From the NCBI GenBank assembly GCA_963695505.1, contig CAVOGX010000007.1:62001-126000 (forward strand): a stretch of 64,000 bases of DNA, in the 5' to 3' direction. The notes below the pieces were generated by a model that saw only the letters and a list, made by a program, of their open reading frames with translations, had not been told where the DNA came from and ran no database searches. A program made the position numbers and the translations under genes. This document shows positions 19,516 to 29,445 of this stretch, piece after piece (position 1 is the stretch's first letter; each line of letters begins with the position of its first letter). Source of the DNA: JACSRF01 sp963695505. Lineage in GTDB: Bacteria; Chloroflexota; Anaerolineae; Promineifilales; Promineifilaceae.

Positions 19516-19938
19516 ATGGGAACCTGGGGTACTGGCAGTTTTGAAAACGACATGGCTTTAGACTGGCTTTACGACTTCGAGGCCAACGATTTCCGGCTCA
19601 TTGACCGCACCCTGGCCGGTGCGGCCCATCTCACCGACGCCGATGAACTTGATGTTGTGGAAGCCAGCGAAGTATTAGCCGCCGCCGAGTGCGTGGCCGC
19701 CGCGGGCGGGTTTCCCGCCGCCGAAATTCCTGAAGAGCTGCAAACGTGGTTGGACGCCAACCACCCCATCACTCTAAAACCCGACTACGTGGTCATGGCC
19801 CGCCAGGCGGCGGCCCGCGTTAAAGCCCACTCCGAGCTGCAAGAGTTGTGGGACGAGACGGACGAGGCCGAAGCGTGGCATACGGCCGTTGCCGATCTCC
19901 AGCAGCGCCTGGCCCAAATCACCCTGCCTTCCGGCTGA
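19516..19938 (+). CDS. DUF4259 domain protein
   Basis: 140 residues from ATG 19516, which follows an excellent AAAGGAGG at 19503-19510. The N-terminus MGTWGTGSFENDMALDW is the family hallmark of DUF4259; the rest is helical and acidic. The family occurs widely near toxin/immunity-like and stress genes, but its function is unknown. It is separate from the GMC gene by 55 nt. Confidence 0.8.
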   Translation: MGTWGTGSFENDMALDWLYDFEANDFRLIDRTLAGAAHLTDADELDVVEASEVLAAAECVAAAGGFPAAEIPEELQTWLDANHPITLKPDYVVMARQAAARVKAHSELQELWDETDEAEAWHTAVADLQQRLAQITLPSG

Positions 19939-20005
19939 ACCACACATTTGACAGCCCCAATACCCCCTTATAAACTTGCGCCAAATCGAACAATCAACAA
20001 CAGTG

Positions 20006-20024
20006 GACGAGCCACCGGCTCGTC
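20006..20024. terminator. hairpin between the DUF4259 gene and metH
   Basis: GACGAGCC (20006-20013) and GGCTCGTC (20017-20024) form a perfect 8-bp stem with a 3-nt loop. There is no T-run, so termination would be weak. It lies 22 nt before the metH start. No cobalamin riboswitch core could be recognised in this short leader. Confidence 0.4.
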
Positions 20025-20046
20025 CCTCCTTTCCCTCAGAGGGCAT

Positions 20047-23000
20047 ATGACACGCACAGACCTGCTAAAAGAACAGCTACAACAACGCATTCTCGTTCTG
20101 GATGGGGCCATGGGCTCCCTCATCCAGACCTACCAGCTGGACGAAGCCGGCTTTCGCGGCGCGCGTTTCGCCGACTGGCCCCAAGACCTGAAAGGCAACA
20201 ACGACCTCCTCAACCTCACCCAGCCCGACATCATCAAGGCCATTCACACTGCTTACCTGGAAGCTGGGGCGGATATCATCGAAACCAACACCTTCAACGC
20301 CACCGCTATTTCCCAGGCCGACTACGGCATGCAGAACCTGGCCTACGAAATGAACCTGGCTGCGGCGCGCCTGGCCTGCGAGGCGCGTGACGCCTTCGTC
20401 AATCGTCAATCCGAAACCCCAAACCCACGATTCGTCGCCGGTTCTCTTGGCCCCACCAACCGCACGCTCTCCCTCTCGCCCGACGTCAACGACCCCGGCT
20501 ACCGTGCCGTTACCTTTGACGAAGTGGCCGCCGCCTACGCCGAAGCGGCCCGCGGCTTGATGGACGGCGGTGCGGACATTCTGCTGGTAGAGACCATTTT
20601 CGATACACTGAATGCGAAAGCAGCTATTTTTGGCATTCAGTCCATGTTTGAGGAGAAGGGCAGGGAACTGCCCTTGATGATTTCCGGCACCATTACCGAC
20701 GCCAGCGGTCGCACCCTCTCCGGGCAAACCACCGAAGCGTTCTGGAACTCCATCCGCCATGCCAACCCGCTGATTGTGGGCCTTAACTGCGCCCTGGGTG
20801 CGGAGGCGTTTCGCGAATACATCGGCACCCTGAGCAAGATTGCCGGCACTTACGTCAGCATTTACCCTAACGCCGGGCTGCCCAACGAGTTTGGCGGCTA
20901 CGACGACACGCCGGAGTACATGCAGGGCATTTTGCGCGATTTTGCCGAAAGCGGCTTTGTCAACGTGGTGGGCGGCTGCTGCGGCACCACGCCCGCGCAC
21001 ATTCGCCGCCTTTGCCCAGGGGGTGCAGGGACTGCCCCCGCGCGCCATCCCGGAAATTCCGCGCCTGATGCGCCTCAGCGGGCTGGAACCGTTCAACGTC
21101 AGCAAGGAACTGAACTTTGTCAACGTGGGCGAGCGCACCAACGTCACCGGGTCGCGCCGCTTTGCGCGCCTCATTTTGGAGTCCAAATATGACGAGGCGC
21201 TGAGCGTGGCCCGGCAGCAGGTGGAAAATGGGGCGCAAATCATTGACGTGAACATGGACGAGGGCATGCTGGACTCAAAAGCGGCCATGGTGCGCTTTCT
21301 TGAATCTGATTGCCGCCGAGCCAGACATTGCCCGCGTGCCGGTGATGATTGACTCTTCCAAATGGGAGGTCATCGAGGCGGGGCTGAAGTGCGTGCAGGG
21401 CAAGTCTATCGTCAACTCTATCAGTATGAAGGAAGGGGAGGCGGAGTTTGTAGCCCATGCGCGGCTGGCGCAGCGTTACGGCGCAGCGGTGGTGGTGATG
21501 GCTTTTGACGAGCAGGGACAGGCGGATACGTTGCGAGCGGAAAACGGCCGTTCTGCAGCGCGCCTATCGCATTCTCACCGAACAGGTGGGTTTCCCGCCG
21601 AAGATATCATCTTTGACCCCAATATCTTTGCCGTGGCCACCGGCATCGAAGAGCACAACGACGTACGCCCTGGCCTACATGGAAGCCGCGCGCTGGATCA
21701 AAGCAAAATTTGCCCTATGCTCTGGTCAGCGGCGGCGTCAGCAATCTCTCCTTCTCCTTCCGCGGCAACGACCGCGTGCGCGAGGCGATGCACGCCGCCT
21801 TTCTCTACCACGCTATCCAGGCGGGCATGGACATGGGCATCGTCAATGCCGGGCAGTTGGCCGTGTATGAAGAAATTCCGCCCAGGCTGCTGGAAGCGGT
21901 GGAAGACGTGCTGTTCAACCGCCGCCCCGACGCCACCGAACGACTCATCGAACTGGCCGAAACGGTGCGCGGCACGGCCAAAGAGCGCGGACAGGAAGAC
22001 CTGGCCTGGCGCGAAAAGCCGGTGGATGAACGGTTGGCCCACGCCCTGGTCAAAGGCATCACCGAGTACATCATTGCTGACACCGAAGAGGCCCGGCAGC
22101 AGACCAGCCGCACGCTGGACGTCATTGAAGGACCGTTGATGCGCGGCATGAACATTGTCGGCGACCTCTTTGGCGCTGGCAAAATGTTCCTGCCTCAGGT
22201 GGTGAAGAGCGCCCGCGTCATGAAGCAGGCGGTGGCTCATTTGGTGCCCTATTTGGAAGCAGAGCAGGCCGTCAGCGGCGAATCTCATTCCGCACGGCAA
22301 GATTTTGCTGGCCACGGTAAAAGGGGACGTGCATGACATTGGCAAGAACATTGTGGGCGTGGTGCTGCAGTGCAACGGCTACGAGGTCATCGACCTGGGG
22401 GTGATGGTAACCGCCAACAAGATTTTGGAGACGGCGCGGCGCGAGCAGGTGGACATCATCGGCCTCAGCGGGCTGATTACCCCCTCACTGGAGGAGATGC
22501 GCCACGTAGCGGCGGAGATGCAGCGCCAGAATTTCACGCTGCCGCTGCTGATTGGCGGGGCGACGACGTCAAAGGTGCATACGGCCGTTAAAATTGCCCC
22601 CAATTACCACAATGCCCCGGTGGTGCACGTGGTGGACGCCTCCCGCGCCGTGGGCGTGGCCAGCAACCTGCTCAGCGGGCACAACGGCTTTGTGGCAGAA
22701 TTGGCCGCCGAATACGAGAAGCTTCGCGTCCAACATGCGGGGAAACAAGAGCGGATCAGGTTACGGCCGTTCCCTGCCGCGCAAAATAACGCCGCTAAAC
22801 TTGACTGGTCCAGCTACACGCCGCCCGCACCCACCTTCACCGGCACGCGCGTTTTTGAGGAATACGACCTGGCCGCCCTGCGCGACTTCATCGACTGGAC
22901 CCCCTTCTTCCGCGCCTGGGAGCTAGCGGGGAAATACCCGCGCATTTTGCAGGATGAAACTATCGGCGAAACGGCCAGCCAGCTTTACCACGACGCCCTG

Positions 23001-23768
23001 GAGATGCTGGACTGCCTCATTGCCGAAAAATGGCTGACGGCGCGGGCGGTGATTGGCTTTTTCCCGGCAAACCGCGTGGGGGAAGATGTACAACTTTTTG
23101 CAGGGGAGCAGGGGAGCGGCGACCTACGGTCGCAGGGTGCAGGGGAGATGGCGCGGCTGCACTTTTTGCGGCAGCAAATGGAACGGCCGCCGGGCCGCCC
23201 CAACCGCTCGCTGGCCGACTACGTTGCGCCGCAGGAAAGCGGCCTAACCGATTACCTGGGGCTGTTTGCGGTAACGACTGGTATTGGCATTGAGCAAAAG
23301 CTGGCCGAATTTGAAGCCGCCCACGACGATTACCATGCCATACTGCTGAAAGCGCTGGCCGACCGCCTGGCGGAAGCGTTCGCCGAGGAGATGCACCGGC
23401 GGGTGCGTCGCGAATTCTGGGGCTACGCCCCCGACGAGACGCTAGGCAACGACGACCTGATCGCCGAGAAGTACCGGGGCATTCGCCCTGCGCCAGGCTA
23501 TCCTTCTTGCCCCGACCATACGGAGAAGGAGACGATTTTCCGCCTGCTGGATGCCACCGCCAATGTGGGCATGTCGCTGACGGAGAGCTTTGCCATGCGC
23601 CCGGCGGCCGCGGTGAGCGGCTACTACTTTGCGCACCCGGAGGCGCGCTACTTCGGCCTGGGCCGTATTGACCGCGACCAGGTGGCCGATTACGTGGCGC
23701 GCAAGGGATGGGACTTGAAAACGGCCGAAACCTGGCTGGCGCCAGTGCTGGGGTATGAGGCGGGGTGA
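20047..23768 (+). CDS. metH: cobalamin-dependent methionine synthase (frameshifted)
   Basis: Transfers methyl from methyltetrahydrofolate to homocysteine via B12. All domains are present in order. The homocysteine domain has zinc ligands C248 (GLNCALG) and C311-C312 (VGGCCGTTP). The pterin domain contains FVNVGERTNVTGSRRFA. The cap domain is followed by the B12 domain with the axial-histidine motif DVHDIGKNIV (His codon at 22332) and SGLITPSLEEM. The AdoMet reactivation domain ends RPAAAVSGYYFAHPEARYFGLGRID. Frame breaks lie near 21012, 21302, 21535, 21662, 21710 and 22288. A Gly/Gln/Ser insert of about 8 residues near 23100-23150 disturbs the linker before LHFLRQQ. The start is ATG 20047 with a weak binding site. 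Confidence 0.9.
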
Positions 23769-23855
23769 TGGGAAGTGTGCGGCCTATTATTCTCACATGA
23801 GAGGTTTGGGCAGATGGTAGCAGCCTAACTAAGTAGCTATGGCAGAAGGGATAAA

Positions 23856-24789
23856 ATGAACTATCACATAATTGGCCGCTCATCATCAGGTGACATACAG
23901 GCAGTAATTACTTTCGATGAGTATGAAAGGATTGTTCAAGCTATAAAAAAGTTCCATGAATTTCTCTATCTTGAAGAGAAGTTCGATCTACTAATGGAAA
24001 ATTATTATGAATATGAAAATGAAATTTTAAGAGCCGCTCTTAGGTTTTTGGTTTTCCCACGAGACATTCATAACCTATTACAAGATGCTAGACTTTCTAT
24101 TACACGTAGGTTGGTAAATTTGCTATCAACTTGTAGGATGTATCTTGATCAAAGCAGCAAACATATTAGTAATGCATTAGGCATAAATTCGAAGATAAAA
24201 ACTGATCATAAAGTCGCTAAATCTGATGAGTACGATACGAACTTTTCATATAGAGTCCTAGAGGAGTTGAGAAATCATGCTCAACATAAAGGATATCCAT
24301 TTCATGTAATATCCTTTAATTCTCAACTTGTGGAGAAAGAACCTGGGGCTCCAGTCGTTACAACGGTTACTCCAAAATTATCGGTTGCAAAATTGCAGGT
24401 AGAAGGGGGTTTCAAGAAGAAGGTTTTGGATGAACTGATTGAAACTGATAAGGAAAATATCGACTTAACGCCACATATTCGCAGCTATATTGATAGTCTT
24501 CAAAAGATCCAATCAAAACTCCGGAAAAGTATTGAACAGGAAGTCTACGAATCAATTTCTATACTTAGATTCAGCTCGAAACCACTTTGAATTAGGTGGC
24601 ACTGATATTGAACAAGAAACAATCTGGCTTCTAAGATTGATTGTTGATGAAAATGACAGAAGTGAAGAAGAGGAGTATTTTGTCTATACATCCATAGAAA
24701 AATATGAAATTTTTCTTCAAAAGAATAATGCCCAAAATTCACTGAGTTCTCAATTTGTGTCAAGCCAAATTGTATTTCCTTCTGCCTAA
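23856..24789 (+). CDS. AT-rich hypothetical protein (one frameshift)
   Basis: No family recognised. The first frame (23856-24590) is helical and charged (EEKFDLLMENYYEYENEILRA), and the second (from about 24565 to 24789) continues with NHFELGGTDIEQETIWLL. The switch near 24565 looks like a single-base error, giving about 310 residues. RNHAQHKGYPFHVISF hints at a nucleotidyltransferase-toxin-like or HEPN-like helical protein, but that is only a guess. GC content is far below that of its neighbours and the ACGGCCGT octamer is missing, so it was probably acquired by transfer. Confidence 0.55.
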
Positions 24790-24995
24790 CCCCGCGTCAA
24801 CCAGACCCGGCTGCCGCTGCGCTCCCGCCTGCGTGAGGGCGCGGCCAAAAAAATCCTTGCTTGCAATGGCTTCAAGTCAAATCCGCCGAGAAGGTTACGC
24901 CATTGTTACTATCACAAATATCCCAACAAAGGAATCGGGGCAAGCCAAACGGCCGTTCCCCACCCAACTCTCCCCCCACACAATCACCAACGGCA

Positions 24996-25774
24996 TCACA
25001 CAGCCAGCGGCACAAGCAAATGCTGCGCCTGCTCCACCTCCAGCGGGGTAGCCAGCTTGTAGCCGGATTGGGGCAGCCAGGTCTGGTAGATGTAGTCGCT
25101 CAGCAACGGCCGTTCCCCCCTCGTTCCGGCAGGGGAAAAGAGGCGTACTGCTGCGCCGGCAGCGTCTGCGTGACCAGGGGCGGCACGGCCGTTTCGCCAA
25201 TGGCGCCAACCAGCACCAGCCGGCCATTTTCAGCCCAGAAATCGGGGTAGTGATAGACAATATGGGTGGCGGGGTGGGCAAGCTGGCGTTGCAGGCAGGC
25301 AACGGCCGTTTCCTGCCGTGCCAGCGTCATCAGCCCGACGAGGGTGAGCGCCGGCTGCGCCACCAGGGCGGGGCGGCGAAATGTGGGCCGGTTGCGCTGC
25401 GCCAGGTGCGCGCGGGTCAGAGGCTGCGTCAGGACGCGCGGATCGCGGATGCCCTCCTTGCGCCACTGCGTCGGCAGTTGGCCGAACATGCGCCGGAAGG
25501 CACGCGAAAAACCTTCCGGGCTGCCAAAATGGTACGTGTAAGCCAGGTCCGTGATTCGCAGGTCTGTCTCCACCAACTGCCGCGCGGCCTGCGTCAACCG
25601 GCGGCGCATCAGATAATCGTATGGCGGGTGGTGAGCAATCTGGTTGAAGATGCGGCAAAAATGGTAGAGAGAGTAGGAAACGGCGGCGGCGATGTCCGCC
25701 AGGTTGATGTCCTCTTCCAGGTGCTCCTCAATAAAGGCAACGGCCGTTTCCATGGCGCGCAGATAAGCAGCCAT
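24996..25774 (-). CDS. AraC-family regulator with GyrI-like effector domain (one frameshift)
   Basis: The N-terminal AraC DNA-binding domain (about residues 1-105) carries two helix-turn-helix motifs, INLADIAAAVSYSLYHFCRIF and ITDLAYTYHFGSPEGFSRAFRR. The C-terminal part is a GyrI-like small-molecule-binding domain (ALTLVGLMTLA). The frame breaks near 25115; the end is readable in another frame (LSDYIYQTWLPQSGY, LATPLEVEQAQHLLVPLAV) to a stop at 24996. ATG 25774 is preferred over a TTG overlapping the upstream stop. It probably responds to a drug-like ligand, together with the upstream stand-alone GyrI protein, 14 nt away. Confidence 0.75.
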
Positions 25775-25788
25775 CACACCGCCCCGGC

Positions 25789-26304
25789 TCAACCGCGCCG
25801 CTTGACCGGCACGTACACGTCCAGGCTCGACTCATCGAGGCGGTCAAACCCCTTAAAACTGCCATCGTGATATTGAATATGGAACTGGTGCGCCAATTCG
25901 TAACCAGAGTGCGGCAGCCATTCGCCGTAAATTGCCAGCGGCCAATCGCCGACGATGGCGCTGCCGCGCAGCGTAAACACGGCATACTGGGTGGCTGGCA
26001 GCACCTTGACCACCGTGTCGAGGGGAGATCGCGCCACTTCCGCCAATTCAACGCCGACAAACACTTCAAAAAGGCCCGTCGTCTGCGTCTCCTCGTTGTA
26101 AATGTGGACCTCATAGGCAATGGTGGGATTCGTCACCCAGTCATTTAGCTGCGTGCCGTGCTGCGCCATGTAGGCCATAAACCGCTGCCACAGCAGACCA
26201 ATTTCGTTCTCTTCCGTCCAGCCGGGGCTGAGCCGGAACGGGTCGCCATAAAAGCTGAAGCCAACCAGGGTTAGCTGCTCGCGGGTGATGAATTTGGGTT
26301 CCAT
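25789..26304 (-). CDS. stand-alone GyrI-like effector-binding protein
   Basis: About 171 residues from the ATG at 26304 (an ATG nine nucleotides earlier is in frame at 26313). It is a single AraC-effector/GyrI-like domain: FITREQLTLVGFSFYGD, then EVHIYNEETQTTGLFEVFVGVEL, and the C-terminal YGEWLPHSGYELAHQFHIQYHDG. Such proteins bind or sequester small hydrophobic ligands. A consensus -10 lies just upstream, which suggests a leaderless mRNA. It is first in a pair with the AraC regulator that carries the same domain type. Confidence 0.7.
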   Translation of the reverse strand: MEPKFITREQLTLVGFSFYGDPFRLSPGWTEENEIGLLWQRFMAYMAQHGTQLNDWVTNPTIAYEVHIYNEETQTTGLFEVFVGVELAEVARSPLDTVVKVLPATQYAVFTLRGSAIVGDWPLAIYGEWLPHSGYELAHQFHIQYHDGSFKGFDRLDESSLDVYVPVKRRG

Positions 26305-26313
26305 GGTCGCCAT

Positions 26314-26319
26314 ATTATA
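26314..26319 (-). promoter_or_regulatory. -10 element for leaderless GyrI gene
   Basis: On the minus strand TATAAT ends 9 nt before the ATG at 26304, placing the transcription start at or a base or two before that codon. No -35 consensus is evident 17 nt upstream. Confidence 0.4.
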
Positions 26320-26342
26320 CCAAAGCCCCGCACCTTTCCCGG

Positions 26343-26843
26343 CTACGCCGCCTCTGTCTCCTCGTACTCTTCGTACAGGCCCATGCCTTCGTCGGGCAAA
26401 TGGTCAATGCCCCAATCCAGCCACGCCGGAATCGTCGCGCCGTTCACCCGGTCGCAGACGGGAAAGTAACCTTTGATGTCCACAATGGGCGTATTGTCAA
26501 AGGCGTCAATGTTGCGCACGTGGATGATGCCGGCTGCTTCGTCAAGGCCGGTGAGTTCACACACCGTCATGCCCACGGGATTGGGCCGGTATTCGGCGCG
26601 GGTGGCGAAAACGCCGGTCAGTTTGTCCGGCGCATAGGGCGGATAGCAGGTGAGCAGGCTGCGCGCTTCGGGCGTGTCCTGCTCCGTGGCCCACCACAGC
26701 ACAATGATGTGGCTGAAGTGCGGCAGTTGTTTCAGGCCGGGCCGGTACGCTTCGTCGAGCTGCAAATAGCAGCCCGTCTCGGCGCGACGCACGCGGCCGA
26801 TGGGGCGGATGGTAAATGAGGGAGAAGAATTGTTCTTGGACAT
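26343..26843 (-). CDS. trmO: TrmO-like tRNA t6A37 N6-methyltransferase
   Basis: TsaA/TrmO (UPF0066) family, 166 residues. It transfers methyl from S-adenosylmethionine to threonylcarbamoyl-adenosine 37 of tRNA(Thr) in characterised members. The signature RAEYRPNPVGMTVCEL is present, as are the N-terminal RPIGRVRR and the DNTPIVDIKGY segment. It has the length of the beta-barrel core and lacks the C-terminal extension of E. coli TrmO. AAAGGAGG lies 7 nt before ATG. A GC-rich 8-bp hairpin (26876-26903) sits in its leader. Confidence 0.78.
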   Translation of the reverse strand: MSKNNSSPSFTIRPIGRVRRAETGCYLQLDEAYRPGLKQLPHFSHIIVLWWATEQDTPEARSLLTCYPPYAPDKLTGVFATRAEYRPNPVGMTVCELTGLDEAAGIIHVRNIDAFDNTPIVDIKGYFPVCDRVNGATIPAWLDWGIDHLPDEGMGLYEEYEETEAA

Positions 26844-27095
26844 GGGCGCCTCCTTTTGGCTGTAAATTCATGTGTGGCCCGCGACCTTGCCTTGGCGCGG
26901 GCCGGTGATCGTGTCCGTTATTGCCCATAGGATAAGGGGAAAACGGCCGTTGCGCTTGATCCCCCTTGCGCCTTTTTTGCCGGAAAAATGGCGCTGCCGC
27001 CCGCCAAACTGACGGATCTTGCGCCGGCTAGCAGATGACACGACGTTACCCAACACCCTAAATGACCATAACTGCAGCCATTAATGCTTGCTTCC

Positions 27096-27114
27096 TGTAA
27101 CGCGATGGGTTACA
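27096..27114. promoter_or_regulatory. candidate HigA operator
   Basis: TGTAAC (27096-27101) and GTTACA (27109-27114) are exact inverted repeats centred 19 nt before the higB start codon. Antitoxins of the HigA type repress their own operon by binding such palindromes; the match to this role is inferred from position. Confidence 0.45.
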
Positions 27115-27123
27115 CTCAAGATT

Positions 27124-27402
27124 GTGATTAAGGGCTTCAAGCATAAAGGTCTGGAAAATTTCTTCTTAACCGGCTCCAAAGCTGGCATCCAGGCTGCCCA
27201 TGCAAACAAACTGCGGCTTATCTTGGGCCGCTTAAATGCTTCAACCAGCCCACGAGACATGAATTTGCCCGGCTTATATTTGCACGAACTAAAGGGTGAC
27301 AGGCAAGGTACGTGGTCAGTTCGCGTCAGTGGGAATTGGCGGATAACTTTTCAATTAGATGGCCCAGATGCGACGATTGTCAATTACGAAGACTATCACT
27401 GA
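27124..27402 (+). CDS. higB: HigB-type toxin (RelE superfamily mRNA interferase)
   Basis: 92 residues from GTG 27124 (V/M-I-K-G-F-K-H-K-G-L-E). The protein matches the HigB/RelE fold: N-terminal FKHKGLENFFLTGSKAGIQ, central LHELKGDRQGTWSVRVSGNWRI and C-terminal IVNYEDYH. Characterised members cleave mRNA on the ribosome. The order toxin then antitoxin is the hallmark of higBA. It ends 12 nt before higA. A palindrome just upstream probably serves autoregulation. Confidence 0.88.
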   Translation: MIKGFKHKGLENFFLTGSKAGIQAAHANKLRLILGRLNASTSPRDMNLPGLYLHELKGDRQGTWSVRVSGNWRITFQLDGPDATIVNYEDYH

Positions 27403-27414
27403 AGGGAGTGAAAA

Positions 27415-27705
27415 ATGATGCAAATGTATAACCCCCCCCATCCTGGGGAAATCATCAGAGAATTGTGTTTAGAACCGTTAGAACTTACGGTAACAAGAGC
27501 GGCCAAAGCGCTTGGCGTGAGCCGCAAGACGTTATCGGCTATTTTAAATGGACGGGCAGGAATCAGCCCAGAAATGGCAATTCGGCTTTCAATGGCTTTT
27601 GACACCTCCGCCGAAAGCTGGCTTAACCAACAAATGCAATATGATTTATGGCTTGCCCGGCAACATCAACAGGAACTCAAGGTAGAGAGATTGTTAGCTG
27701 TCTGA
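27415..27705 (+). CDS. higA: HigA-type antitoxin (XRE family)
   Basis: 96 residues. Helix-turn-helix of the HigA/VapI type: NPPHPGEIIRELCLEP, then TRAAKALGVSRKTLSAILNG and SPEMAIRLSMAFDTSAESWL. It neutralises HigB and represses the operon. AGGGAG is 6 nt before ATG 27415; two further in-frame ATGs follow. Complete length for the family. Confidence 0.9.
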   Translation: MMQMYNPPHPGEIIRELCLEPLELTVTRAAKALGVSRKTLSAILNGRAGISPEMAIRLSMAFDTSAESWLNQQMQYDLWLARQHQQELKVERLLAV

Positions 27706-27933
27706 TTTTTTTCTTCATGGTGCTCTCTAATTCCACCGCGAAACTCCGTTTTCCAAAGAGAAACGAGACAAGACAGCCAGCCGTTTCCCACCCAACTCCC
27801 CCGCTACACAATCAAACTATGATTTTTGACAGGTGACACGGCCGTTGCCTGCATGGTATCGTAATGGTAGGGAAACGGCCGTTTCCCACCGGACATTCAC
27901 GGATTATGTGCTAGATGATTTCAGGGGTTAACA

Positions 27934-28440
27934 ATGGGCGAGCAGATTCTTTATGAAGAGCAGCTAACCTCAAAAAAGACGGGGAGTCTTTTTGCCTCAC
28001 TGGCCATCCTGTTTTTTGCGTTACTGATCAAGCGCGTCGCCGCCCGGCGTTTCGGCCGTCTCGCGGCTGTTTTTCTTTCCCTCTCCGGCCTTTTCCTTTT
28101 TTACACCCTCAATTACCGCACCCTGAACATCCGCCTCACGCCAGAATATCTCAAGCTGACCTTTGGCATTTTCAATTGGGCGCTTCCTGTAAACAACATC
28201 AGCACATGCCAACGCGATGATGATTTGCCCCCGCTGCTGAAATATGGCGGCGCCGGCATCCACTTCATGCTTTTTCGCAACAGATACCGGGCCTCGTTTA
28301 ATTTCTTGGAGCACGACAGAGTTGTGATAGAGCTGAAGCAAAAAGCGGGCTGGGTGCAAGACGTCTCTTTTTCAACACGCAACTCCGATGAGCTGATTTC
28401 CCGCATACAAGAAGCAATTTCCGCCAATGAGCTCGCCTAG
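27934..28440 (+). CDS. two-helix membrane protein of unknown function
   Basis: 168 residues, ATG 27934 after AGGGG. Two membrane helices (about 20-35 and 43-58: SLFASLAILFFALL, LAAVFLSLSGLFLFYTL) are followed by a cytoplasmic beta-rich domain of about 100 residues that resembles a bacterial PH-like module (RLTPEYLKLTFGIFNWALPVNNI, then ISRIQEAI). Such proteins are membrane-bound but their ligands are unknown. There is no evident operon partner. Confidence 0.6.
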   Translation: MGEQILYEEQLTSKKTGSLFASLAILFFALLIKRVAARRFGRLAAVFLSLSGLFLFYTLNYRTLNIRLTPEYLKLTFGIFNWALPVNNISTCQRDDDLPPLLKYGGAGIHFMLFRNRYRASFNFLEHDRVVIELKQKAGWVQDVSFSTRNSDELISRIQEAISANELA

Positions 28441-28634
28441 CAAAATAGCATTTGCGCCGCTTTGGGGGCGCTTGCCAAACCATGAGCATTTTTTGTATCC
28501 TGTAGCTAACGATTGGGGAGCAGCATTCGCAGGAGTCAAGCAGGAGAGCCGCTTTATCCCCCACCGCTAAATCTTACTCGTCAACCCGGCCACTTCCATC
28601 ATTCCCAACAGACAATCAAACAGAGTGTATTTCG

Positions 28635-28665
28635 GCAAAACCCTCATCTTGAAGGGCGGTTTTGC
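28635..28665. other. leader hairpin upstream of membrane gene
   Basis: GCAAAACC (28635-28642) pairs exactly with GGTTTTGC (28658-28665). The 284-nt gap that contains it has no other recognisable feature apart from the binding site AAAGGAGG at 28711-28718. Confidence 0.3.
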
Positions 28666-28724
28666 TTCTGGCAACCTACCCATCGTTGTCCACAAGGCGC
28701 CCCTCTCAGCAAAGGAGGAATTTG

Positions 28725-29432
28725 ATGACCTTATCCGCGAAATTGACCCTACCATTCGCTTTATTGTTTGCATTGATGTTTACTGCTCCGGCGCTGCTTA
28801 GCCAGCAGTTTGGCCTTTATGACCTGATGAAATATGGGGACGTGTTGGATCTGTTTACCCCGCTGGTGCTGCTGCCTATCTATTGGTGGCTGTGGCAGGG
28901 TTCCCGGAAAACAGCGCCGCGCCCCGGCGAGCTGATCCTGTTCCTGGTGCTGGCCGCCCTGTGGGTTGAAGGGCAGGGCATGCACCTCTCCGCCAACTCC
29001 ATCGGTCATCTGCTGGGCGGCATGCAGGAGTCCGACGCTTACACCCTGACCTACTTTTACGACGAAAAGCTGAGCCATTACCTCTGGCACCTGGGGATTG
29101 TGGGCTTATCGGCTATGCTGCTGTACCGCGAATGGCGGCAGCCCGGCCCGCTGCAGACGACCGGCTGGCTGGTCATCGCTGGCGGCGTTATTCATGGCCT
29201 GACCTACTTCATGATTATTGTGGAAGCAGGCACAGGGCCTTTGGGCGTGACTTTTGCCGCCGTGGTGTCCCTGGCCGTATTGGTTTGGGGGCGCGGTAAT
29301 TTAGGGAAACGGCCGTTGCTCACCTTCTTCTTCATCACCTATCTGCTGGCCACCATCCTGTTCATTGGCTGGGCGGCTTACTGGGGTGGCCTGCTCGAAT
29401 TCAGCGACCCGCGGGTGGGCTGGATCACCTGA
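28725..29432 (+). CDS. multi-pass membrane protein of unknown function
   Basis: 235 residues from ATG 28725, which has AAAGGAGG 6 nt upstream. Six to seven hydrophobic segments can be drawn (for example LTLPFALLFALMFTAPAL, LFTPLVLLPIYWWLW, FFFITYLLATILFIGWAAYW). Conserved-looking loop residues include GQGMHLSANSIGH and EKLSHYLWHLG; the histidines could bind a metal or cofactor. No family assignment. The next gene, an acyl-CoA ligase, starts 13 nt after its stop with a strong binding site, so both are probably one transcript. Confidence 0.6.
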   Translation: MTLSAKLTLPFALLFALMFTAPALLSQQFGLYDLMKYGDVLDLFTPLVLLPIYWWLWQGSRKTAPRPGELILFLVLAALWVEGQGMHLSANSIGHLLGGMQESDAYTLTYFYDEKLSHYLWHLGIVGLSAMLLYREWRQPGPLQTTGWLVIAGGVIHGLTYFMIIVEAGTGPLGVTFAAVVSLAVLVWGRGNLGKRPLLTFFFITYLLATILFIGWAAYWGGLLEFSDPRVGWIT

Positions 29433-29445
29433 CAAGGAGGAAATC

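Noticed and set aside
19939..20046. Cobalamin riboswitch upstream of metH
   Set aside because: The gap is only 108 nt and has no B12-box-like sequence, only an 8-bp hairpin.
20077..21288. Minus-strand open frame of about 403 codons
   Set aside because: It is antisense to metH and has no recognisable domain.
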